From a virus, in IMG/VR virus record IMGVR_UViG_3300006641_000166, positions 1-25,116 of that record: 25,116 bases of DNA, one strand, 5' to 3'. The first letter of the stretch is position 1. Each line of letters starts with the position of its first letter. Shown piece by piece: positions 1 through 5,455 of the stretch. Under the pieces are notes generated by a model. The model did no database searches. It worked only from the letters and a program-made list of their open reading frames with translations, and had not been told where the DNA came from. Made by a program: the position numbers and the translations under genes.

Positions 1-4
1 CGAA

Positions 5-47
5 GGCCTCGAAGATGCGTTTTTCCCTTGTTTTCTAGGGGTTTTCG
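5..47 (+). repeat. Imperfect direct repeat, copy 1 (43 nt)
   Basis: This segment and 149-191 have the same length and align without gaps. Both start GGCCTCGAA and both contain CCTTGTTTTCTAGG followed by GTTTTCG. By hand alignment they differ at about 10 of 43 positions, most of them in the central 12 bases. The copies are offset by 144 nt. No coding role is apparent. Confidence 0.65.
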
Positions 48-48
48 C

Positions 49-68
49 TTCGAAAAAAAGTTTTCGAA
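49..68. repeat. Perfect 8-bp inverted repeat with AAAG loop
   Basis: TTCGAAAA (49-56) pairs perfectly with TTTTCGAA (61-68) across a four-base loop. It has no GC-rich stem of the usual terminator kind. It could be a protein-binding or DNA-processing site. Confidence 0.5.
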
Positions 69-148
69 TTCTCTCGAATGGCAGTCCGGTTCGTCCCTCG
101 GGCATCGCACTGGTCGCGAGCCGATGGGTCGGATGCGGGGTGCCGCAG

Positions 149-191
149 GGCCTCGAAAACGCAGAAAAGCCTTGTTTTCTAGGTGTTTTCG
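149..191 (+). repeat. Imperfect direct repeat, copy 2 (43 nt)
   Basis: This is the second copy of the repeat at 5-47. Its divergent centre creates an AGAAAA/TTTTCT inverted repeat (163-168 and 175-180, six-base loop) that is not present in copy 1. Confidence 0.65.
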
Positions 192-270
192 TTGTTTTCG
201 TCGAAATGGCCTAGAAATGAAGCGAAAAGGTGGCGCTCCGCTCGACGACGATGGACGACGTCGCCCGCCG

Positions 271-342
271 CTCGACGCCCTCGACCGCTCGACGCCCTCG
301 ACCGCTCGGCGCCCTCGACGCCCTCGACCGCTCGGCGCTCGG
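271..342. repeat. GC-rich tandem repeat, 17-nt unit
   Basis: The unit CTCGACGCCCTCGACCG is present exactly at 271-287 and 288-304. Degenerate and truncated copies, with CTCGGCG replacing CTCGACG, run on to about 342. The array accounts for most of the apparent open frames on both strands. Confidence 0.7.
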
Positions 343-343
343 A

Positions 344-409
344 GTCGCATGTACGACGAGAGACGTCGGATCTCTCGGCGACCTCGTCGCCCATCGCTCT
401 ACATGCGAC
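344..409. repeat. Branched inverted repeat (three-way junction potential)
   Basis: An outer perfect 10-bp stem, GTCGCATGTA (344-353) with TACATGCGAC (400-409), encloses two further hairpins: CGAGAGA/TCTCTCG (357-363 with 371-377) and GCGAC/GTCGC (378-382 with 386-390, CTC loop). An alternative 9-bp stem, CGACGAGAG/CTCTCGTCG (406-414 with 434-442), competes with the outer one. CGACGAGAG is also repeated directly at 354-362. Pairings were checked by hand; folding energy was not calculated. Confidence 0.55.
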
Positions 410-601
410 GAGAGCACCACGTCCTGACGTCGTCTCTCGTCGTCGTGGCGGCTTGGTGTCGACGTCGATCGGATCGACGCTCGACCGCGACGTCGGGGAG
501 GGGCGTCGGCCCCCACCCCCCACGGGGGGGAGGCGGCGAGTTCGTTCTAGAATCACCACTTCACGACACACACCATTTTTAAAGTTCCTCGTACTATGGA
601 A

Positions 602-638
602 ATGCAGAACCCCCGCAACTAAGTACGGGGGTCTGCAT
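602..638 (-). terminator. Long hairpin, likely late transcript terminator
   Basis: ATGCAG (602-607) pairs with CTGCAT (633-638), and ACCCCCG (609-615) pairs with CGGGGGT (626-632). Together they make a 13-bp stem with one bulged A at 608. Read on the minus strand, the hairpin follows the last gene of the late operon and is followed by TTTCC, a weak U tract. Position and stem strength support a terminator; the poor U tract leaves an RNA-processing or 3'-protecting role possible. Confidence 0.5.
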
Positions 639-651
639 CTATGACGGTCCT

Positions 652-682
652 AAGTGCCCCGACTCTACATCGGGGCCTACTT
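652..682 (-). terminator. Hairpin straddling the last stop codon
   Basis: GCCCCGA (656-662) pairs with TCGGGGC (670-676), and AAGT (652-655) pairs with ACTT (679-682), leaving a two-base bulge at 677-678. The structure begins in the stop codon of the lipoprotein gene. It has no U tract, so it may assist the stronger hairpin at 602-638 or protect the mRNA 3' end. Confidence 0.4.
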
Positions 683-973
683 CTGGTCGAGGGCCTTCAA
701 CATGGCCCGCAAATCGCTCTCGTGGACCAGAAAGTAGCCAGCAGAGTTCTTAAGCACCCCCTGCTTTCCGGTCTGATCTAGGACCACCTGAACCTCGTTC
801 TGGGCCACCCTAGGCCATCCCTTGGTCATTCCATCCACCGGATGAAGCGTCCCAAGAATAACATCAGAACTCGAGCACCCCACGGCCACGAGAAAGCACA
901 TCATCCACGGGAGTCGAGAGCACCTCATCCATAACACCAACCTCGTCCACAGCACGCTGAGAGAATACCACAC
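677..973 (-). CDS. Putative lipoprotein, outer-membrane spanin candidate
   Basis: This is a predicted 98-residue lipoprotein. The GTG start at 973 was chosen because a near-perfect Shine-Dalgarno (AAGGAGGT) lies five to six bases upstream; an earlier TTG at 1012 has no comparable site. The N-terminus has scattered arginines, then a hydrophobic run ending in the lipobox FLVAVGC, with Cys33 as the lipidated residue. The mature part is about 66 residues, small and polar. It is the last gene of the late operon, next to a holin candidate, and its ribosome binding site and start lie inside the 53-codon ORF. An Rz1-like o-spanin would link to an inner-membrane partner to disrupt the outer membrane at lysis. 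The lipobox and context support this; sequence similarity to a known spanin was not established. A different phage lipoprotein, such as a superinfection-exclusion factor, is possible. Confidence 0.6.
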   Translation of the reverse strand: MWYSLSVLWTRLVLWMRCSRLPWMMCFLVAVGCSSSDVILGTLHPVDGMTKGWPRVAQNEVQVVLDQTGKQGVLKNSAGYFLVHESDLRAMLKALDQK

Positions 974-1025
974 GGATGACCTCCTTAAGAACTTCGACAA
1001 CGATCTGAACAATGATCGAAGCCAT
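864..1025 (-). CDS. Small 53-residue ORF overlapping the lipoprotein gene
   Basis: The ATG overlaps the holin stop as TAATG, the same coupling used at many junctions in this operon, and the frame runs for 53 codons to a TGA at 864-866. The N-terminal 21 residues (MASIIVQIVVEVLKEVIRVV and one more) are strongly hydrophobic or amphipathic, with acidic and basic residues at helical spacing; the rest is polar. The 3' two thirds overlap the lipoprotein gene in another frame and contain its ribosome binding site. It may be a small membrane-associated lysis partner, or simply a leader that couples translation of the lipoprotein. It is too short for a classical inner-membrane spanin. No family was recognised. 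Confidence 0.45.
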   Translation of the reverse strand: MASIIVQIVVEVLKEVIRVVFSQRAVDEVGVMDEVLSTPVDDVLSRGRGVLEF

Positions 1026-1372
1026 TACTTCGACTCCAACTTCTTAACCGCGAGTTCGATCATCCCGCGAATGCGAGCCTCGCCCCACGTCTTAATGAAG
1101 TCGGCGACCTTGGGGCCAGCGATCTCGAGGGCCTTCTTAAGGGCCAGATCTCGAGCCTCGGCCTTTTCTTCGTCGGTAAGTTTGCCGTCGAAGTTCCGCT
1201 CCTTCAGGGCCTCGACATAGATGACCTTAACCTCGGCGACAGCCATCAGGAACGCACGGGTGGCGTCGCGGTACTTAAGGTCCTTGTCGAATCGCTTAAC
1301 GATGTACAGCCCGAGAAGGGTGGCCACCGCAATGAATGCCGAAAACACAGCGTCAGTAAATTCAATATCCAT
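1025..1372 (-). CDS. Putative holin, LLH-type
   Basis: This 115-residue protein has one N-terminal membrane segment at about residues 8-26 (AVFSAFIAVATLLGLYIVKR region), followed by a basic KRFDKD stretch and a long helical soluble tail. The order of one membrane segment, then a helix with a VIYVEAL motif, then a charged L-T-x-E-E-K-A-E stretch and a C-terminal helix, resembles the LLH-type phage holin family as I recall it. Positive charge just after the membrane segment predicts an outside N-terminus and a cytoplasmic tail, unlike an Rz-type inner spanin. The ATG is preceded by GAGGATGT, a reasonable ribosome binding site. Its neighbours are the 53-codon ORF and the lipoprotein, consistent with a lysis cassette. 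A tail-associated membrane protein is an alternative. Confidence 0.6.
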   Translation of the reverse strand: MDIEFTDAVFSAFIAVATLLGLYIVKRFDKDLKYRDATRAFLMAVAEVKVIYVEALKERNFDGKLTDEEKAEARDLALKKALEIAGPKVADFIKTWGEARIRGMIELAVKKLESK

Positions 1373-1378
1373 ACATCC

Positions 1379-1582
1379 TCATTCCGGAACGGGGTCCGGA
1401 GTAATTGGTTCGATGAATCTAGGGGTGGCATTCGAATCGTAAGTCCAACCGGGAGAGCAACGCTCGTTTTCTCCTAGTTGTACAGTTGTAAAGCCGTCGA
1501 AGAAGTTATCACCCCCGGCCCAAATCACAACATTGTCAACAATATTATCGGGGCGAACAATGGCCCATCGAAAACTAATCAT
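1379..1582 (-). CDS. Small fibre-associated protein
   Basis: This is a predicted 67-residue protein. The start is the ATG that overlaps the stop of the glycine-rich fibre gene as ATGA; longer upstream versions of the frame read through the glycine-rich gene into an Arg/Trp-rich shadow and are not credible. The pattern, NVVIW followed about 20 residues later by a short acidic turn and GWTYD, then a Pro-rich tail, recurs in small phage proteins encoded beside tail fibres. The four-base overlap implies translational coupling with the fibre, so it may be an accessory or assembly factor for it. The function is inferred from position and pattern only. Confidence 0.6.
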   Translation of the reverse strand: MISFRWAIVRPDNIVDNVVIWAGGDNFFDGFTTVQLGENERCSPGWTYDSNATPRFIEPITPDPVPE

Positions 1583-2598
1583 TGCAAATATTCCCAAAAG
1601 AAGACAACGAAACCTGTACCGCCTACACCACCGTCCCCACCTAGTGATCCTGCAAATCCTGCGGCAGATCCTCCTCCACCACCAGTCCCCCGCCATCCAT
1701 CGCCGCCGTTTCCACCTTTGGAGACTGCGGCATTATCGCCACCTGTTCCGCTGTTGCCTCCAAAAATAGAAAGGAAGTACAACTGCTCCATTGAGGGGGC
1801 TTCACGCAATCCTGAGTAGCAGGATTGAACAAACTTTTCATAAACATCTCTAGAATGTTTACCGTCGATTGAATAACCAACCGATCCACCACCAAGTGAA
1901 GAACGTGATCCTAAAAATTGAGGAGGTTCCATTGGTACGAGGTTTCGGCTTGAGGCTCCACTACCGCCACCACCGCCACCACCCATAACAATTGAAGAAG
2001 CGAATGGGTAAGAACGAGTACCCGATTGAATAATTCCCGGCCCCGCAGGAAATGAAGTTGTACCCGCTGCCCCCGCAAAACCGGGAGTCGATCCTTGAGA
2101 AGAAGCAGTACCACCCGTTCCTGAAGTACCTCCCGCTGCGGTTCCACCACCACCACCACCGCTTCCACCTGCGGCTTCTAACCTCCAAGTAGAAGTTCGC
2201 GAACCTTCCCATGTAAAAACAAATTCAAGGTAGGTGCTTCCACCGCTGCCGCCGCCAGTACCTGCGGCGGGGCTTGTGGTTGCGCCTAAACCTTTAGTTC
2301 CATTTGCCCCCACTACCACTTTAAAGTAGTTGACGCCAATGGCATAAAAGGCTTTAAGCGGGACTCTGTATCTAAAGTTACTCGCACCCCCGCCACCTCC
2401 ACCACCACCGCCTGCACCAGTGGCCGTGTTAAACGCACCACCGCCGCCACCGCCTCCACCACCTACAACCAATATAGATACATGGGAAGCATCATTTGGA
2501 GGAGTGATAAAGCACGACGAAAATGCTTCTTGAATCTCAATTGGTTTTTTAGCGAAGGCAGATCCTCGCCCCCATCCGTCATACAATCCGTTATTCAT
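1579..2598 (-). CDS. Glycine-rich tail fibre or receptor-binding protein
   Basis: This 339-residue protein has an ordinary N-terminal 40 residues (FITPPNDASHVSILVVGG), then many runs of 5-9 glycines separated by short segments with aromatic or hydrophobic residues. The last such run leads to a GTGFVVFFWEY terminus. Glycine-rich domains of this kind are known in phage tail-tip adhesins, including T-even gp38-type adhesins, where polyglycine helices form a sandwich and the loops bind the receptor. A receptor-binding role is inferred. It lies between small virion-type proteins and one base after the preceding stop. The GGN codon runs are repetitive at the DNA level and would be prone to recombination or slippage. 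Confidence 0.65.
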   Translation of the reverse strand: MNNGLYDGWGRGSAFAKKPIEIQEAFSSCFITPPNDASHVSILVVGGGGGGGGGAFNTATGAGGGGGGGGGASNFRYRVPLKAFYAIGVNYFKVVVGANGTKGLGATTSPAAGTGGGSGGSTYLEFVFTWEGSRTSTWRLEAAGGSGGGGGGTAAGGTSGTGGTASSQGSTPGFAGAAGTTSFPAGPGIIQSGTRSYPFASSIVMGGGGGGGSGASSRNLVPMEPPQFLGSRSSLGGGSVGYSIDGKHSRDVYEKFVQSCYSGLREAPSMEQLYFLSIFGGNSGTGGDNAAVSKGGNGGDGWRGTGGGGGSAAGFAGSLGGDGGVGGTGFVVFFWEYLQ

Positions 2599-2599
2599 A

Positions 2600-3028
2600 T
2601 TAGTAAGTCGCGCTAAAAACGGTTACATGAAATGTTTCAGCGTTGTTTGTCGAAGCGTAAAGAATTGTGTCTTGGCTAGAGCCATTTCGCCCCGGCAACA
2701 CAAATCCGTTCAACGAAGAAACAAACGCTGTAAACGTGGGAGTAGTCGCAGTAGTCAAGGTGTTAGCGGGAACCGGGGTCTCTGCTACAAATCGCTTTGT
2801 AGTTCCTCCATCCGTCGAAATGAAAAATCGAATCATTCCGGCAGATGTGGTCACCGTAGCAACGATAAGGATTCCTAGGATTCTCTTACCAACGCCCGTT
2901 CCGGCTGAAGCGGAAGGGCCAATTGCGATTTGAACTACGGTTCCAGTACCATCACGGTTTGTGTTGGCTGTGTTAAGAACAGCAGTTTCGATAACTGGAG
3001 CCGTAGAATATTGAGCAGCCGTTGCCAT
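2600..3028 (-). CDS. Conserved phage structural protein (MATAAQY type)
   Basis: This 142-residue protein looks mainly beta and rich in Thr, Ala and Val. It starts [14 protein letters not shown] and has the pattern NTANTNRDGTGTVVQIAIG, then GKRILGILIVATVTTSAGMIRFFIST and a C-terminal NNAETFHVTVFSA. This pattern is familiar from small conserved proteins in many phage virion clusters, usually annotated as hypothetical structural proteins. A single beta-sandwich decorating the virion or tail tip would fit. The start overlaps the stop of the collagen-like gene as TAATG. The exact role is unknown. Confidence 0.65.
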   Translation of the reverse strand: MATAAQYSTAPVIETAVLNTANTNRDGTGTVVQIAIGPSASAGTGVGKRILGILIVATVTTSAGMIRFFISTDGGTTKRFVAETPVPANTLTTATTPTFTAFVSSLNGFVLPGRNGSSQDTILYASTNNAETFHVTVFSATY

Positions 3029-4050
3029 TAGATAATCCCCGCTTGATGGAGAAGGAAGTCAGGAGCAGATCCACCACTAGCAGTTGATTCAATAGTTACT
3101 GTAGTGGATGTAGAAGAAATGTTAATGCCAGAACCCGCAGTCAACACACGTTCATTCGTAAGTGTTGCATTGGAGTTCAATACAATGTAATCGGCGTCGG
3201 ATGGTGCGCCGCCAGTATTTGCCACCCATTTAAGGCCAGTTGTTTCCGCTGAATCAGCAGAAAGAATCTGACCGTTTGTGCCTACGGGGAGGCGTGCGAG
3301 GGCCGAAGAATCTCTTGTGAGAATGTCGCCTTTGGTCGTGAGAGTGGAGGTCCCACCTTCAGGGCCCTGAGGCCCTGTTGGTCCCGCTACACCTTGAGGT
3401 CCTTGAGGTCCAGCAGGTCCTTGAGGTCCAGCAGGTCCTTGAGGTCCAGCAGGTCCTTGAGGTCCAATAGGCCCTTGAGGCCCATCAGGTCCTTGAGGTC
3501 CAGCAGGTCCTTGAGGTCCAATAGGCCCTTGAGGTCCAATAGGCCCTTGAGGCCCATCAGGTCCTTGAGGTCCAGCAGGTCCTTGAGGTCCAGCAGGTCC
3601 TTGAGGTCCAGCAGGTCCGATAGATCCCGTAGCGCCTGTAGCCCCGGCAGGACCCTGAGCCCCCGTGGGCCCGACACCCAACCGAGACCCGTCGGTCGAC
3701 AACACGTACCACCCGGTCCCCGCCTCGTAGTTCAGGCTGTAGCCAGCCAGAAGCATGGTCTTAGTCAGGGTCGGAGTCGTGGTACCGTCGTCAATGTAGA
3801 CCTCTACCGTGACGGCTGCGCTGTCCCTGTTAAAGATCGTCAAAGACTTGAGGACGTGCTCCCGGTTGGCCGCAGGGGCCGTCAGGACCGTCACAGGGGT
3901 CGTGCCGGACAAAAGCCCGTACTCCGTCTTGGCGGAGTAGGAAGACGATCCGTGGTCACCGTAGGCGACCTCGTAGAAAGGTTGCAAGGTTGCCGGGGCC
4001 GCCGACAGCACAGCCTTGATCGATTTAGTTGTCGCGTTGAGAGCCTTCAC
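3028..4050 (-). CDS. Collagen-like virion or fibre protein
   Basis: This 340-residue protein has three parts. Residues 1-126 form a beta-rich domain ([20 protein letters not shown], then VYIDDG) like the small virion beta-sandwich proteins encoded nearby. Residues 127-231 are 35 uninterrupted Gly-X-Y triplets, mostly GPQ alternating with GPA, GPI or GPD. Residues 232-340 form a C-terminal domain containing [18 protein letters not shown] followed by a [12 protein letters not shown] segment. Collagen repeats are known in phage fibres, where they form trimeric rods. The C-terminal KGDIL segment is shared with the gene just upstream, hinting at co-assembly. The triplet codons are nearly identical at the DNA level (18-nt units), and GC content drops sharply across the repeat. 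Confidence 0.8.
3365..3672 (-). repeat. 18-nt tandem repeat coding the collagen-like rod
   Basis: On the plus strand the unit reads GGTCCAGCAGGTCCTTGA with variants in which GCA is replaced by ATA or ATC. Most units are identical or differ by one to three bases, so copy number can change by slippage or recombination without breaking the reading frame. Confidence 0.85.
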
Positions 4051-4298
4051 AGCCCGATATCAATCCATCGCATAATGTCTGAGTGCACCGCACCAGAACC
4101 ACCACCGCCCCCGCCACCACCGGACGGCGTCTGCCAAGAGACGCCAGCCGAAACCGAGGAGTCCGCAGTTAGGACCTGCCCGTCGGAGCCAACCGAGATC
4201 GCGACCACCGACTCTCCGTTCGACACCAGCATTTCACCCTTCACGTTGGCCGGAAGGGCTCGAGGCACCCGTGAGTCGCGATCCCTGAGATTGCTCAT
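4047..4298 (-). CDS. Small fibre-type protein with KGExL repeat segment
   Basis: This 83-residue protein has a basic N-terminus ([18 protein letters not shown]) followed by [20 protein letters not shown] and [16 protein letters not shown]. That segment is clearly related to the C-terminal part of the collagen-like protein encoded just downstream. An eight-glycine run at about residues 60-67 and a short tail follow. Segments of this kind are frequent in phage tail fibres and in other surface fibres. Four-base ATGA-type overlaps at both ends couple it to its neighbours. It may be a fibre fragment that works in trans or an evolutionary remnant of a longer fibre; no enzymatic role is visible. Confidence 0.6.
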   Translation of the reverse strand: MSNLRDRDSRVPRALPANVKGEMLVSNGESVVAISVGSDGQVLTADSSVSAGVSWQTPSGGGGGGGGSGAVHSDIMRWIDIGL

Positions 4299-4627
4299 GC
4301 CTTCTTCTTTGCCCCAAGGCGAACAGAGGCGATAACGAGGCCGATGAGGGCCGCCACAGCGTCATCACTCCGCATCTCCCTACAACGGTTGTTGTAGGTC
4401 GCCATCGCCGATCGAATCGAGTCCTCGAACTCCGGAGGGACCTTGGCCTGTGAGTCTTTGTTCTTCAAGGACCATTCGATCCCGTTGGCCATCGCAATGG
4501 CCAATTGGGACGAACGGGCGCTGTTCAGGTCAAGGAAGGACCGAATCAAAGTGTAGACGATGGGCTCCACCTCGCTAGCGATCCCCGTAAAAGGATCAGC
4601 GGGGGGAGGGGTAATCTTGGTAGTCAT
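4295..4627 (-). CDS. Hypothetical helical protein
   Basis: This 110-residue protein was not recognised. It has a proline-rich start (MTTKITPPPADPF), then amphipathic helices, a moderately hydrophobic segment VAALIGLVIASVRLG near the C-terminus and a basic KKKA end. The hydrophobic stretch is about 13-15 residues, short for a membrane span. It lies between two small structural-type proteins in a coupled run, overlapping the next gene by four bases, so a virion or assembly role is likely by association only. Confidence 0.6.
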   Translation of the reverse strand: MTTKITPPPADPFTGIASEVEPIVYTLIRSFLDLNSARSSQLAIAMANGIEWSLKNKDSQAKVPPEFEDSIRSAMATYNNRCREMRSDDAVAALIGLVIASVRLGAKKKA

Positions 4628-4635
4628 TAGTTAGA

Positions 4636-5070
4636 TCAAACCATGTTGAGGGTCGAATTGATCTTCGACACAATGTAAGAGATCGAGAAGAACCCAGTGC
4701 CTGTAGTTCCAGCGGTAGTAATCCGCATACCGTTACCGTCCGGAAGATTGAAAAGACCCAAACCTTCCGGAGGCGTAAGGTTAACGGGATTATTTGCGGC
4801 TAAATTAATAGTGACAACCGCAGTGCTTCCTGCTCCGATGTAATCGGAAGAAGAGCAACTTGCATTAGCAGCCCCAGCAGAATCGCAACCTTGAATAGTC
4901 AAAGTAGACGCTGCTGAGGAAACAGCAGAAATGCTCAAAATAGTAATTCGGCTGCCAGCGGCTGCCGTAATAAAATTTGTAGCCGGAACCGCTGATTCGA
5001 ACTTACCGAACACTCGACGAACAATTCGAGCATTATGATGCTCTGGGATGTAATCGCAAATCTCACTCAT
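4636..5070 (-). CDS. Putative small virion beta-sandwich protein
   Basis: This is a predicted 144-residue protein. The ATG at 5070 (MSEICDYIPEH) was chosen; it overlaps the metallopeptidase stop by eight bases, whereas a start nine codons upstream would deepen the overlap without an evident ribosome binding site. The sequence is Ser/Ala/Thr-rich with alternating hydrophobics (SRITILSISAVSSAASTLTI) and a C-terminal GFFSISYIVSK strand. It resembles, in layout rather than close sequence, the N-terminal part of the collagen-like protein and the 142-residue protein at 2600-3028. A decoration or tail-tip subunit is likely; no enzyme motif is present. Confidence 0.6.
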   Translation of the reverse strand: MSEICDYIPEHHNARIVRRVFGKFESAVPATNFITAAAGSRITILSISAVSSAASTLTIQGCDSAGAANASCSSSDYIGAGSTAVVTINLAANNPVNLTPPEGLGLFNLPDGNGMRITTAGTTGTGFFSISYIVSKINSTLNMV

Positions 5071-5455
5071 GGTTCGACTCCGAAATCCCGAGCACAAGTT
5101 GAATCATTTGACTGGGATTATCGACAATAACTCGACAAATAACAGACTCAACGATGCGGGTAACCGCTTCGTCGAACTCAGCAGATTTCGACACACCGTG
5201 CTCATGCATAGCGGCGTGGCAGAGTTCGTGGACCAGAGTCGACCAGACTCCGGGCGTGCGTTCAGAGAGGGACTTAAGGGCCCGAGGGCCAAGGACAATC
5301 TTGTGGTCGTCCGGGCAGCAAGCGCCCCAAAGACCATCAGCCAAGGGGTCCTTAACTACTTCGTAGTGGTGAAGACCAACCTTCCATGAAGAAGGAAACT
5401 GAACGCCTTCAATTGAATCAGTAGAAGGCTTATGGTTCTTTTTATTCTTCTTCAT
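5063..5455 (-). CDS. Small zinc metallopeptidase-like protein (HELCH)
   Basis: This 130-residue protein has the zincin signature STLVHELCHAAMHEHG, with HELCH at residues 76-80 and a following helix carrying acidic residues (AEFDEAVTR, Glu96 a possible third ligand). The size and single HExxH motif suggest a minimal SprT/ImmA-like metallopeptidase as found in many phages. The N-terminus is Lys/Asn-rich and no signal peptide is visible, so it would act in the cytoplasm or be packaged. It is the first minus-strand gene after the plus-strand endonuclease gene, with a divergent 168-base spacer and no strong Shine-Dalgarno immediately before the ATG. Substrates could be host regulators or phage structural precursors; none is indicated by sequence. 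Confidence 0.7.
   Translation of the reverse strand: MKKNKKNHKPSTDSIEGVQFPSSWKVGLHHYEVVKDPLADGLWGACCPDDHKIVLGPRALKSLSERTPGVWSTLVHELCHAAMHEHGVSKSAEFDEAVTRIVESVICRVIVDNPSQMIQLVLGISESNHE

Larger units (their letters stand above)
41..200. repeat. GTTTTCG heptamer cluster
   Basis: GTTTTCG occurs at 41-47, 60-66, 185-191 and 194-200, and its complement CGAAAAC occurs at 154-160. Two of the direct copies belong to the 43-nt repeats; the other copies are independent. Short heptamer arrays beside the genome ends are known in T7 (the SRL and SRR arrays). The similarity here is of arrangement only. Confidence 0.5.
1..590. other. Repeat-rich non-coding region, probable genome-end or junction DNA
   Basis: No convincing gene is seen here. 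Open frames exist on both strands, but they translate to Arg/Ser/Pro-rich sequence of the kind produced by skewed GC-rich DNA, and none has a ribosome binding site or family resemblance. The stretch lies beyond the last lysis gene and its hairpins. It holds an imperfect 43-nt direct repeat, a recurring GTTTTCG heptamer, a perfect AT-rich hairpin, 17-nt CTCGACG-type tandem repeats, a branched inverted-repeat structure and a C5/G5 hairpin at 516-528. In T7-like phages the DNA beyond the late genes carries short repeat arrays next to the terminal repeat used in concatemer processing. By position this region could be the equivalent, but that is inference. Confidence 0.6.

Noticed and set aside
28-644. 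Several overlapping open frames of 60-180 codons on both strands in the first 650 bases.
   Set aside because: All are Arg/Ser/Pro-rich translations of the CTCGACG repeats, with no ribosome binding sites and mutual overlap in four frames.
1379-1696. Longer 105-codon version of the small fibre-associated gene.
   Set aside because: The extra N-terminal part is an out-of-frame reading of the glycine-rich fibre, giving an unlikely Arg/Trp/Cys-rich sequence. The ATGA-overlap start at 1582 is better.
3394-4335. Plus-strand open frame of 313 codons across the collagen-like gene.
   Set aside because: It is the complement of the Gly-X-Y repeat and translates to an SLRSSR repeat. The minus-strand frame is the one with coherent domains.
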